From Altererythrobacter sp. (GTDB lineage Bacteria > Pseudomonadota > Alphaproteobacteria > Sphingomonadales > Sphingomonadaceae), in contig JALZVZ010000349.1 of the NCBI GenBank assembly GCA_023299945.1, positions 1 to 15,413 on the forward strand: DNA of 15,413 bases, written 5' to 3'. The translations under genes and the position numbers were made by a program. The notes below the pieces were generated by a model that was not told where the DNA came from, searched no databases, and worked only from the letters and a program-made list of their open reading frames with translations. Each line of letters starts with the position of its first letter. Positions within the stretch are counted from its first letter, which is position 1. This document shows positions 7,008 to 13,885 of the stretch, piece after piece.

Positions 7008-7138
7008 GCTGCTCCTAAAGCGGAGCGAGCCAATTGCATAATGCGTTGCCTTTGGGAAGCGAAAACTGCGCAAAACGCATTGCAGCGCAAGATTATTTCG
7101 TGCTTGCTCTTGGCGCGGCGATTGCGCAAGTTAGTTGC

Positions 7139-7771
7139 ATGGCTGGATCTGGAGAATCCTCTGACGCAATTTTGCGCCGCTTAGATGGCGTTAAGCGTGT
7201 GCCAACCGGCAGGGCCGAGGTTTTCGTAAAAGACGCATTTCTGCCCGCCAATCTGTGCGCAGAAATCATCCGCCTAATCGACCTTGACCGCCGCCCCTCC
7301 ACGCTGGCCGACCATAATGGCGATGCTGGTTTTCGCACCAGTGAAACTTGCGATCTATCGCCCGATAATGCTGCGGTGAAGGATGTTGAGGCGAGGTTGT
7401 TCAAATTTACCCAGATCGACCCTGCCCATGGTGAACCCCTGCAAGGGCAACGATATGAGGTGGGTCAAGAATTCAAGCAGCACACCGATTGGTTCAATCC
7501 CGATGGCGAGGATTGGGAGCAGTTTTGCAGCGTTTCGGGCCAGCGCACATGGACCTTTATGATCTATCTTAACACCGTGGAGGCAGGCGGCGCGACGCGT
7601 TTCAAAGCGCTCGGCAAGAAATTCCAACCCACAGTGGGCAAGATTTTAGGTTGGAACAATCTCACCCCTGACGGCCACGGCAATGTAAACACGCTGCACC
7701 ATGCGATGAAAGTGCGTAAGGGCGTGAAATATGTGATCACGAAGTGGTACAGGGAAAGGCCTTGGGGATGA
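7139..7771 (+). CDS. 2OG-Fe(II) oxygenase, prolyl 4-hydroxylase-like
   Basis: A cytoplasmic non-heme iron, 2-oxoglutarate-dependent dioxygenase of the P4Hc/procollagen-prolyl-hydroxylase type. The substrate is unknown. In the 210-residue protein the first two iron ligands are in KQHTDWF (H115 and D117). The third is a histidine in LHHAMKV, by spacing probably H187. The 2-oxoglutarate-binding lysine is K197 in KGVKYVITKW. RYEVGQEFKQH and FMIYLNTVEAGGATRF are the typical strands before and after the metal site. The ATG at 7139 is preferred; a TTG at 7034 would add 35 residues without family similarity. There is no strong Shine-Dalgarno sequence. Its stop overlaps the MOSC gene start by ATGA. 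It is divergent from tRNA-His. Confidence 0.88.
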   Translation: MAGSGESSDAILRRLDGVKRVPTGRAEVFVKDAFLPANLCAEIIRLIDLDRRPSTLADHNGDAGFRTSETCDLSPDNAAVKDVEARLFKFTQIDPAHGEPLQGQRYEVGQEFKQHTDWFNPDGEDWEQFCSVSGQRTWTFMIYLNTVEAGGATRFKALGKKFQPTVGKILGWNNLTPDGHGNVNTLHHAMKVRKGVKYVITKWYRERPWG

Positions 7772-8316
7772 GCAGTTCCGAACCTTCAGTCCTTGGTATT
7801 TGCAATTCTAACCGCCACAATTTTTCCAAATTGCCGGCAAGTGAGATAGAGATTGTTGCGGGACACGGGGTCAAAGGTGATGCGCATTCAGGGATAAATG
7901 TCCAGCACCTGTCTCGTGTACGCGCGAACCCAAATCAACCCAATTTGCGACAGGTTCATCTGATCCATGCCGAATTGTTTGATGAACTGCGCGGCAAAGG
8001 GTTCTCGCTACGGCAAGGTGATTTGGGCGAAAATATTCTTACGCAAGGCGTTGATTTGCTGGCGCTGGGGAGAGGCGCAGTCCTTGAAATTGGGCATTAC
8101 GTGAAGCTGGAGGTGACCGGCCTTAGAAACCCTTGCGCACAAATCGACAACTTCATGCCTGGCCTTCTCAAGCAGGTCCTTCACAGAACATCTAGCGGCC
8201 TAGTCCGCAAGGCTGGGATCATGACAGTGGCCCTAACAGATGGGACCATCAAACCAGGCAATTTGATCAAGGTGCGACCGGCGTCGGGCCCCCACATTCC
8301 ATTGGAACGCGTCTAA
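7768..8316 (+). CDS. MOSC-domain protein (molybdenum cofactor sulfurase C-terminal type)
   Basis: MOSC domains bind molybdenum cofactor or sulfur carriers; stand-alone members such as YiiM/YuaD reduce N-hydroxylated compounds or handle sulfur. The 182 residues show VKGDAH (35-40), the signature QGDLGENI (83-90), a beta strand with RGAVLEIG (102-109), and LRNPCAQID with the conserved cysteine C123. The ATG at 7768 overlaps the oxygenase stop (ATGA) and follows GGGAAAGG, a usable ribosome binding site, so the two genes are probably co-translated. A GTG at 7744 would be an alternative start. A bidirectional terminator follows 3 bases after the stop. The substrate cannot be told from sequence. 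Confidence 0.9.
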   Translation: MSSSEPSVLGICNSNRHNFSKLPASEIEIVAGHGVKGDAHSGINVQHLSRVRANPNQPNLRQVHLIHAELFDELRGKGFSLRQGDLGENILTQGVDLLALGRGAVLEIGHYVKLEVTGLRNPCAQIDNFMPGLLKQVLHRTSSGLVRKAGIMTVALTDGTIKPGNLIKVRPASGPHIPLERV

Positions 8317-8318
8317 AC

Positions 8319-8351
8319 AAAAAAGGCGGCCCATCCCTGGACCGCCCCTTT
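8319..8351. terminator. Bidirectional intrinsic terminator between the MOSC gene and rpmE
   Basis: Stem GGCGG (8325-8329) / CCGCC (8342-8346), extended by CCA/TGG around one mismatch, with a TCCC loop. On the minus strand it is followed by TTTTTT (8319-8324), a good U-tract for rpmE. On the plus strand it is followed by CCTTT, weaker, for the oxygenase-MOSC pair. The two transcripts converge here. Confidence 0.85.
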
Positions 8352-8371
8352 AATCGCATAGCTGTAAAAGC

Positions 8372-8596
8372 TTATTTCTTGAGCGAAAGCCCACCAAAGC
8401 GCTTGTTGAACTGAGCAACACGGCCGCCTTCTTGGATTTGCTTCTGACCGCCAGTCCAAGCTGGGTGGCTTGTGGGGTCAATATCGAGGGTCATTGTATC
8501 GCCCTCTTTGCCCCAAGTGGAGCGTGTTTGAAACTCAGTGCCATCAGTCATTTTGACGTTGATGGTGTGATATTCAGGGTGGCCTTCGGCTTTCAT
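8372..8596 (-). CDS. rpmE: 50S ribosomal protein bL31
   Basis: A small protein of the large ribosomal subunit that bridges to the 30S head. The 74 residues show the alphaproteobacterial L31 pattern: HPEYHTI (6-12), [28 protein letters not shown] (37-49) and FNKRFGGL near the C-terminus. No cysteine is present, so this is the zinc-independent (C-minus) form. The start ATG follows AAGGA (8605-8609) with 8 bases of spacing, an excellent ribosome binding site. That site is part of a possible hairpin (see the leader entry). It is a single-gene unit with its own terminator, 127 bases downstream of fabZ. Confidence 0.97.
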   Translation of the reverse strand: MKAEGHPEYHTINVKMTDGTEFQTRSTWGKEGDTMTLDIDPTSHPAWTGGQKQIQEGGRVAQFNKRFGGLSLKK

Positions 8597-8639
8597 ATTC
8601 TTAGTCCTTCAAAGCTGTTGCCCGGTTCCGACCGGACTA
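8597..8639 (-). promoter_or_regulatory. rpmE: Possible rpmE autoregulatory leader that covers the Shine-Dalgarno site
   Basis: On the minus strand UAGUCC (complement of 8634-8639) is an exact match to GGACUA (8602-8607), which contains the GGA of the AAGGA ribosome binding site. Inside lies a hairpin CCGGU-CGGA-ACCGG (8622-8635). The two stems share two bases at 8634-8635, so the full outer and full inner stems cannot both form. A ribosomal protein gene with its ribosome binding site in an outer stem is the usual layout of autogenous control; binding by L31 is inferred, not shown. Confidence 0.4.
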
Positions 8640-8652
8640 GCTGATAAAATGA

Positions 8653-8679
8653 GAAGCCGCGCAATTAACGCGCCGCTCC
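8653..8679 (-). terminator. Possible fabZ terminator (imperfect hairpin)
   Basis: An imperfect 10-base stem (8653-8662 with 8670-8679, two mismatches, 7-base loop) lies about 45 bases downstream of the fabZ stop. On the minus strand it is followed by TTCTCATTTTATC, a broken T-rich stretch. It is weaker than the rpmE terminator and could leak into rpmE. Confidence 0.35.
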
Positions 8680-8723
8680 TAAATTGCAAGATAATTCCCG
8701 CTCGTGCTGCGGCAAATTGGTCG

Positions 8724-9200
8724 TTATTTAGGCGGATCGCCAATCATTGCGGTAAACTCGGCCTGACAGGTGGTTTTGCCCTCAACGCTGGCCGTGCCTT
8801 TGAATTTATAGACGCGGCTGCGTTTTTGGACGAATTCCACATTCAGATCGAGCAGGCAGCCCGGTGTCACAGGCGCACGAAATTTTGCGTTTTCAATGCC
8901 CATGAAAAACACCAGCTTGCCCGTGCCGGCCAGTTCCAGCGTCTCAATCCCCAAAATGGCAGCAGCTTGCGCCATCGCCTCAACCTGAAGAACGCCCGGC
9001 ATAATCGGTGCGCCAGGGAAATGCCCTTGAAAAAACTCCTCATTAAACGAGACAGCTTTTACCGCATGGATGCTTTCGCCCAGGTCAATCGCTTTGACCT
9101 TATCGACCAATAGCAGGGGATAACGATGCGGCAGCGCCTTCAGAATGCGCGCAATATCATAGCTGAATTCCCCGCCATCAGCGGCTGTGTCATCACTCAT
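8724..9200 (-). CDS. fabZ: (3R)-hydroxyacyl-ACP dehydratase FabZ
   Basis: Cytoplasmic dehydratase of type II fatty acid synthesis, turning (3R)-3-hydroxyacyl-ACP into trans-2-enoyl-ACP. The 158 residues form one hot-dog fold. The motif [11 protein letters not shown] is at 23-33. The active-site helix region [22 protein letters not shown] (57-78) carries the catalytic pair H60 and E74. Length is normal for FabZ. ATG 9198-9200 is chosen because GGGGGA lies 6-7 bases upstream; a GTG just before it is an alternative. It lies 24 bases after skp. lpxD, which usually sits between skp and fabZ, and lpxA, which usually follows, are missing. Confidence 0.97.
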   Translation of the reverse strand: MSDDTAADGGEFSYDIARILKALPHRYPLLLVDKVKAIDLGESIHAVKAVSFNEEFFQGHFPGAPIMPGVLQVEAMAQAAAILGIETLELAGTGKLVFFMGIENAKFRAPVTPGCLLDLNVEFVQKRSRVYKFKGTASVEGKTTCQAEFTAMIGDPPK

Positions 9201-9224
9201 CACAATCCCCCGTTTGCGCCTGAA

Positions 9225-9908
9225 TTAGCGGCCCGATGGAGCAGGAGCTGGCGGCGCTGCTTGCGCGGCTTGCTGCTGCTGGATCGCTTGAGCTGTGATC
9301 AGCGCCTGCTGGATTTGCTGATAGGTTGCAATCGAGTCGCGGCGCGGCTGATAGCCTTGTTGGGGTACGATCTGCACGGCTGGAACGCGGGTGTTGAGTG
9401 CTGCGGAAACCTGCTGAGTGATGCTGGCAGCCGGCGGCGCGTAAACCACGGCTTCTGGCGCGACAATCATGTCAATTCCCAATTGCTGCGCCACTTGCTG
9501 GACAGACGCGCCATATTGCGCAAGAATTTGCTCCACCGCGTAAACGCGGGCGAGATCAACCTGTCCGCTCAACTGGCCCACTTCTTGTTCAATCGCGGAG
9601 ATGCGCGTGAATTGCTGCGTGCCTTGCGCAGCTTTCTGCTCTGCATCGTCCAGTTGCTTGTCACCATTGGTATCAAGCTGCTGCAGCAATGTTTGGCGCT
9701 CTTGCGAGCGTGCCTGAATGGTGTCGATTTGCGGCTTATAAGTCGTGCCGATCTGCTGATAGGCGGTCTTAAAAGCTGTTGTATTGATGATCGCCAGCGG
9801 CGCATTCACCGTTGCGATCTTACCTTCAACCTGTGCGGCCGCGGGCACGGCTGCAACAGCAGCGGTCGCAAGGCTCAAAGCGGCGAGAGTTTTCGAGATA
9901 AAAGTCAT
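9225..9908 (-). CDS. skp: Skp/OmpH-family periplasmic chaperone with an EF-hand-like loop
   Basis: A probable periplasmic holdase chaperone that brings unfolded outer-membrane proteins to BamA. The 227 residues start with a signal peptide (about 1-25, AVPAAAQ). The OmpH pattern follows: a strand with KIATVNAPLAI, then long helices rich in Gln and Ala (about 45-150), and a returning region IDMIVAPEAVVYAPPAASIT that matches the end of OmpH. The C-terminal 40 residues are Gln/Ala/Pro-rich and low in complexity. Unusually, residues 79-90 read DTNGDKQLDDAE, a good EF-hand calcium loop within the helical arm. The protein is longer than E. coli Skp (161 aa). Its ATG overlaps the bamA stop as TAATG, and fabZ follows. 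Confidence 0.86.
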   Translation of the reverse strand: MTFISKTLAALSLATAAVAAVPAAAQVEGKIATVNAPLAIINTTAFKTAYQQIGTTYKPQIDTIQARSQERQTLLQQLDTNGDKQLDDAEQKAAQGTQQFTRISAIEQEVGQLSGQVDLARVYAVEQILAQYGASVQQVAQQLGIDMIVAPEAVVYAPPAASITQQVSAALNTRVPAVQIVPQQGYQPRRDSIATYQQIQQALITAQAIQQQQAAQAAPPAPAPSGR

Positions 9909-12580
9909 TAGAATTGTGTTCCTACGTTGAAGGAGAAGCGTTTCTCTTCGTCGCCCTCAACCGATTTGAGGATATGCGCGAAGTCGATCCGGAATGGACC
10001 GAAGGGTGAGTTCCAATTGACGCCAACGCCCACCGCAATCCGCGGGCTGGGTGAATTTCCAAGAAAGACTTCTTGGAACGGCGCCAGCAATAGCTGTGAT
10101 GAGTTGGCCGTCACGCCATCGGCTGCGATGGGGTTCAGCGTGCTTATAGTGGTTTGCGTACCATCGTCTGCGGTAACAATTTCCGTGAAGATCGGATTGC
10201 CATCGACATCGCGGTTCAATACTCCATCGGGGAAGCTCTGAAGGTCAGGACGATCCAAACCGAACAACGCGCCAACATCAAGGAATACAGACGGACGCAG
10301 GCCGAGCTCGCGCGCGCCAGTACCCAGCGGTATTTCAACCTCTGCACGGCCAAGATAAAACGCGCGGCCTCCCAGTGCATCATCGCGCACTAGGTTGCGA
10401 TCACCTGCCAAGACTTCTTCTAAAGTTTGGCCTTGCTCCAAGCGAATGATACGCGGGCCAATACCGCGAATATCGAAACCGCGAATTTGCCCTTCACCAA
10501 GGAAGAAACGGTCCGTCAGCAAGACATCGTCGCCGCCCGTATTGCCGCTGCCTCCGCCATAGGATGCGATCCAGCCGCCCTCTGCCGTCAACGACCCAAT
10601 AAAGCCGGAGCCAATATTGAAATATTTTGCCGCTTTGCCCCGCATCCGGCCATATTTAACCGACCCACCCAGCCCTGCGATGTCGGCTGTGACCGAGATG
10701 GATTCGCCGCGCGTTGGACGCAGGCGGCTGTTCAATGTGTTGTAATTGAGGCTGAGCCCAAAAATCGAACTGGTGCGCTTGCCAACTGCCTCACAAAGGA
10801 AGCGGCCAGCAATCGCTGGCTCACATGTCGTAACGCCGTCACCATCGAAATCGCGGAAAAACGCGCTCTCTTCGACGCTAACATCATCCAAATTAAGCGT
10901 GTAGCTAGCAACCAGCGACAAAAACTCGCTTAGCGGGACGCCTGCTCGCGCAGAGAAACCAGTGGTCGATTGCTCGTATGTTCCGATGCCCTGATTGAAG
11001 AAATCATTGTCAAAATCTCGGCGAAAAACATCAATTCCAGCCGAAATATTGCGGTCAAACACATAAGGGTCTGAGAAGCTCAGCTGCGCGCTTTGCGAGA
11101 ATCGCGAATAATTCAGGCTGGCGCCGATTGTCTGACCGCGCCCACGGAAATTGCGTTGGCGAATGGAGGCGGAAAGAATGAAGCTCTCCAGCGAAGAGAA
11201 ACCTGCTGACAATTGCAATTCGCCGGTCGGCTGCTCTTCGACGTTAGCCTCAAGAACAATCCGGTCAGGCGCGCTGCCCTCGATCTGATTGACTTCAAAG
11301 TTCTCTTGGAAATATCCCAGCGAATTGATCCGTGCTGTGGTCCGCTGAACCTGCAACGAGTTAAATGCATCGCCTTCGCTAATGCGGAACTCGCGCCGAA
11401 CAACTTTATCCTGTGTGAGCGTATTGCCGTTCACATCAACCCGCTCAACATAAACACGCGGAGCCTCACGAATGGTGAATTCCACATTCATCGTCAGCGT
11501 TTCTTTTTTGCGGGTAAAGCGCGGAGAAACATCAGCAAAAGCGTAACCAAATGTACCGGCCAATTCCGACAATTGCTCAACTGTGTCCTCAACGCTTTTC
11601 GCATTGTACCAGTCACCGGTTGCCATCGGCAAATTGCCGGACATCCGGTCGCTGTCGAAATCACGCAATTGGCTGTCCACCGAGACATCGCCAAATTTGT
11701 AGCGCTCGCCCTCTTCCACCACATAGGTGATGATGAAGTCTTTTTTATCAGGCGTCAGTTCCGCAACAGCCGAAACAACACGGAAATCGGCATAACCTTC
11801 AGTCAGATAAAACTGACGCAATTTTTGTTGGTCGAACGCCAAACGATCTGGATCATAGCTGGTGTTGGAACTGAAGAAGCGGGTGAAGCGCGATTCCTTG
11901 GTGACCATTTCACCGCGCAAATCGCTATCGGAAAATTCTTCATTGCCGATAATATTGATTTGGCGAACCTTGGATTTAGGCCCTTCATTAATCTCAAAAA
12001 CAATATCGACGCGGTTCTGCGGCAATTGAACCATCTTGGGCTCAACTGAGGCGGCAAAGCGGCCTTGCCGCTTGTACAGTTCAATAATGCGGGAAACATC
12101 CGCGCGCACTTTAGAGCGGGTGAAGATTTGCCGCGCAGAGAGTTTGATCTCTGGCACAATCTTATCGTTCTTAATCCGTTTATTGCCTTCCAAAACGATG
12201 CGGTTGATCACTGGGTTTTCGGTGACCGTGATCACAACATTGCCAGCATCATTGCGGATCGAGAAGTTGGAGAACAACTCTGTCGCGCCCAAATCCTTCA
12301 ACGCGCCATCGGCAGCCGCCGAAGTGTAGGTCTGCCCTACCCTCAGGCGGATATAGCTGAGGATCGTTTGCTGCTCTAGGCGCTGCGATCCCACAATCGC
12401 GATGGAGCGAATGACATTAGCAGCAGGAACGGGCGCAGTTGCAGGCGCTTCAGCAGTCGCTTCCTCCTGCGCATTCACACTAACCGGCAAGCCAGCAAGA
12501 ATGCTAGATCCGAGCAGCAGCGCCACCATGCGTCCAGCGGGCAATATTGAGCGTGCGCCCGCTTGTTTGTGATCAATCAT
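9908..12580 (-). CDS. bamA: BamA, outer membrane protein assembly factor
   Basis: Essential Omp85-family outer membrane protein that inserts beta-barrels. The 890 residues comprise a signal peptide (about 1-38, ending SVNAQ) and a short Ala/Pro/Glu linker. Five POTRA domains lie at about 56-122, 123-199, 202-290, 293-372 and 374-448, and the 16-strand barrel follows from about 450. The conserved L6 motif IRGF is at 699-702, and the final residue is Phe (NVGTQF), the outer-membrane sorting signal. ATG 12578-12580 is chosen because GGGAACGA lies upstream; another ATG at 12629-12631 would add 17 residues without a ribosome binding site. Barrel loops carry Asp-rich segments (577-582, 791-795) and two cysteines, C586 and C596. 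It is 164 bases downstream of rseP, with a strong hairpin between. Confidence 0.97.
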   Translation of the reverse strand: MIDHKQAGARSILPAGRMVALLLGSSILAGLPVSVNAQEEATAEAPATAPVPAANVIRSIAIVGSQRLEQQTILSYIRLRVGQTYTSAAADGALKDLGATELFSNFSIRNDAGNVVITVTENPVINRIVLEGNKRIKNDKIVPEIKLSARQIFTRSKVRADVSRIIELYKRQGRFAASVEPKMVQLPQNRVDIVFEINEGPKSKVRQINIIGNEEFSDSDLRGEMVTKESRFTRFFSSNTSYDPDRLAFDQQKLRQFYLTEGYADFRVVSAVAELTPDKKDFIITYVVEEGERYKFGDVSVDSQLRDFDSDRMSGNLPMATGDWYNAKSVEDTVEQLSELAGTFGYAFADVSPRFTRKKETLTMNVEFTIREAPRVYVERVDVNGNTLTQDKVVRREFRISEGDAFNSLQVQRTTARINSLGYFQENFEVNQIEGSAPDRIVLEANVEEQPTGELQLSAGFSSLESFILSASIRQRNFRGRGQTIGASLNYSRFSQSAQLSFSDPYVFDRNISAGIDVFRRDFDNDFFNQGIGTYEQSTTGFSARAGVPLSEFLSLVASYTLNLDDVSVEESAFFRDFDGDGVTTCEPAIAGRFLCEAVGKRTSSIFGLSLNYNTLNSRLRPTRGESISVTADIAGLGGSVKYGRMRGKAAKYFNIGSGFIGSLTAEGGWIASYGGGSGNTGGDDVLLTDRFFLGEGQIRGFDIRGIGPRIIRLEQGQTLEEVLAGDRNLVRDDALGGRAFYLGRAEVEIPLGTGARELGLRPSVFLDVGALFGLDRPDLQSFPDGVLNRDVDGNPIFTEIVTADDGTQTTISTLNPIAADGVTANSSQLLLAPFQEVFLGNSPSPRIAVGVGVNWNSPFGPFRIDFAHILKSVEGDEEKRFSFNVGTQF

Positions 12581-12685
12581 CGACAATTCGTTCCCGTCCA
12601 AACTTAATTTACCGGTCCCGCCAAGCCCCATGGCGCATTACTTATACGAAGGCATTGGCGTATCCCCTCGCCATTGCCTGATGGT

Positions 12686-12724
12686 TGGCGCGCAATCAAG
12701 CGGTGTCCCCGCTAAAGCGCGCCA
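12686..12724. repeat. Two-tier inverted repeat between rseP and bamA
   Basis: Outer arms TGGCGCGC (12686-12693) and GCGCGCCA (12717-12724) enclose inner arms AGCGG (12699-12703) and CCGCT (12709-12713) with a 5-base loop. The inner tier is separated by 5 bases on one side and 3 on the other. No T-run follows on either strand. It may slow or process the rseP-bamA transcript, or be an intergenic repeat element. Other copies were not seen in this window. Confidence 0.55.
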
Positions 12725-12744
12725 GCCTTGCGTCCTTTCCCCCG

Positions 12745-13884
12745 CTAACTCCCAAACAGAGGGAGCGAGACAAGATCATTGAACGTTACGACCACCATGA
12801 AAAGCAGCACAAAAGCCATTCCGCCTTTGTAAGCCCATTCCATGGTTCGCGGCCCTACTGGCTTCCGGCGAACAGCCTCTGCCACATAAAAAGCCAGATG
12901 TCCGCCATCGAGCGCTGGGATTGGCAGCAAGTTAATGAATGCCAAATTAAGCGATATGAGAGCGGCGAACTCGATAAAGGCGTTTGGCCCTAGGCTCATG
13001 CGCTCTCCAGAATATTTTGCGATCTTGATCGGACCGCCCAATTCCTTGATCGATCGCTCGCCAAACACAATCTGCTTTATGCCGGTGACCATCATATTGA
13101 CCAAATCCCAGCAGCGTTCCGCCGCCAAAGGGATTGTCTGGGTTAGCGGCACATCTTCAAAGACGTAGCTTATCTCGGCAGGTGCAATACCGATCCGGCC
13201 CAAGGTCCCTTTATTACCAAAACCATCTTCTTCCTCGACACTGCCAATTGTCATTGGGAATGTTAACTTTTCATCGCCCCGCTCCGCCGTGATCACAATA
13301 TCCTTGCCAGGATATAGTGCGACTTCTTGCAAAATGTCTGTGAAGGTTTCGACCTTGGCATCGCCGATGGCGACCAGTTGATCACCCTTTTGCATGCCAG
13401 CCTCGCGAGCTGGTGATACCTCCGCAAAAGCTCCAATCTGTGTTGAGCCTTCAGGATTTTCGACTGTCGGATTGCCGAGTATGGCGAAAAACGCTGCGAA
13501 TATACCAATCGCCACCACCAGATTGGTGACCGGCCCGGCCAGAACAATCAAAGCGCGCTTCCACAAGCTAGCATGCTGGAAGCTGCCATTGCCCTTTTCA
13601 GCCGGATTATCAGCTGGCGCGTCCGGATCAGGAATGCTTGCGGGGTTCATATCGCCCTTAAACTGAACATATCCGCCCAAAGGAATCGCTGAAAGCCGCC
13701 ACCGTGTGCCGCGCTTATCCGTGCGCCCGATGATTTCTTTGCCCATACCTACCGAGAAAATATCCGCGCCCACACCCAGCCAGCGCCCGACGAGATAATG
13801 GCCCAGCTCATGCACAGTGATGAGCGGCCCCAGCACCAGCAAAAAGCCGATGATATACATCCAAAAGGGAGGGGATTCTAACAA
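12745..13884 (-). CDS. rseP: RseP-type site-2 intramembrane zinc metalloprotease
   Basis: Inner-membrane protease that cuts transmembrane anchors, classically the anti-sigma factor RseA. The 379 residues carry the zinc site HELGH at 25-29 (H25, E26, H29) in the first membrane helix. One PDZ domain lies at about 145-215 (GAFAEVSPAREAGMQKGDQL), and the third zinc ligand is in LPIPALDGGH (D326) near the C-terminus. Only one PDZ is visible, against two in the E. coli protein (450 aa). The start is taken as TTG at 13882-13884, two bases after the dxr stop, because GGAG lies 10 bases upstream and homologues begin about here. ATG 13858-13860 is the alternative but has no ribosome binding site. It lies between dxr and bamA as in many proteobacteria. 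Confidence 0.93.
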   Translation of the reverse strand: MLESPPFWMYIIGFLLVLGPLITVHELGHYLVGRWLGVGADIFSVGMGKEIIGRTDKRGTRWRLSAIPLGGYVQFKGDMNPASIPDPDAPADNPAEKGNGSFQHASLWKRALIVLAGPVTNLVVAIGIFAAFFAILGNPTVENPEGSTQIGAFAEVSPAREAGMQKGDQLVAIGDAKVETFTDILQEVALYPGKDIVITAERGDEKLTFPMTIGSVEEEDGFGNKGTLGRIGIAPAEISYVFEDVPLTQTIPLAAERCWDLVNMMVTGIKQIVFGERSIKELGGPIKIAKYSGERMSLGPNAFIEFAALISLNLAFINLLPIPALDGGHLAFYVAEAVRRKPVGPRTMEWAYKGGMAFVLLFMVVVTFNDLVSLPLFGS

Positions 13885-13885
13885 G

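Noticed and set aside
6928..7010. Inverted pair AGCTTGAC / GTCAAGCT flanking the tRNA-His leader
   Set aside because: The arms are 67 bases apart, one lies in the promoter and would not be transcribed, and an 8-base match at this distance is weak evidence.
9126..9911. Plus-strand open frame of 261 codons opposite skp
   Set aside because: It mirrors the Gln/Ala-rich Skp coding sequence, which gives Leu/Arg/Cys-rich nonsense on the other strand; no ribosome binding site or domain.
11213..12049. Plus-strand open frame of 278 codons opposite the bamA POTRA region
   Set aside because: Antisense shadow; no recognisable fold and no promoter or ribosome binding site seen.
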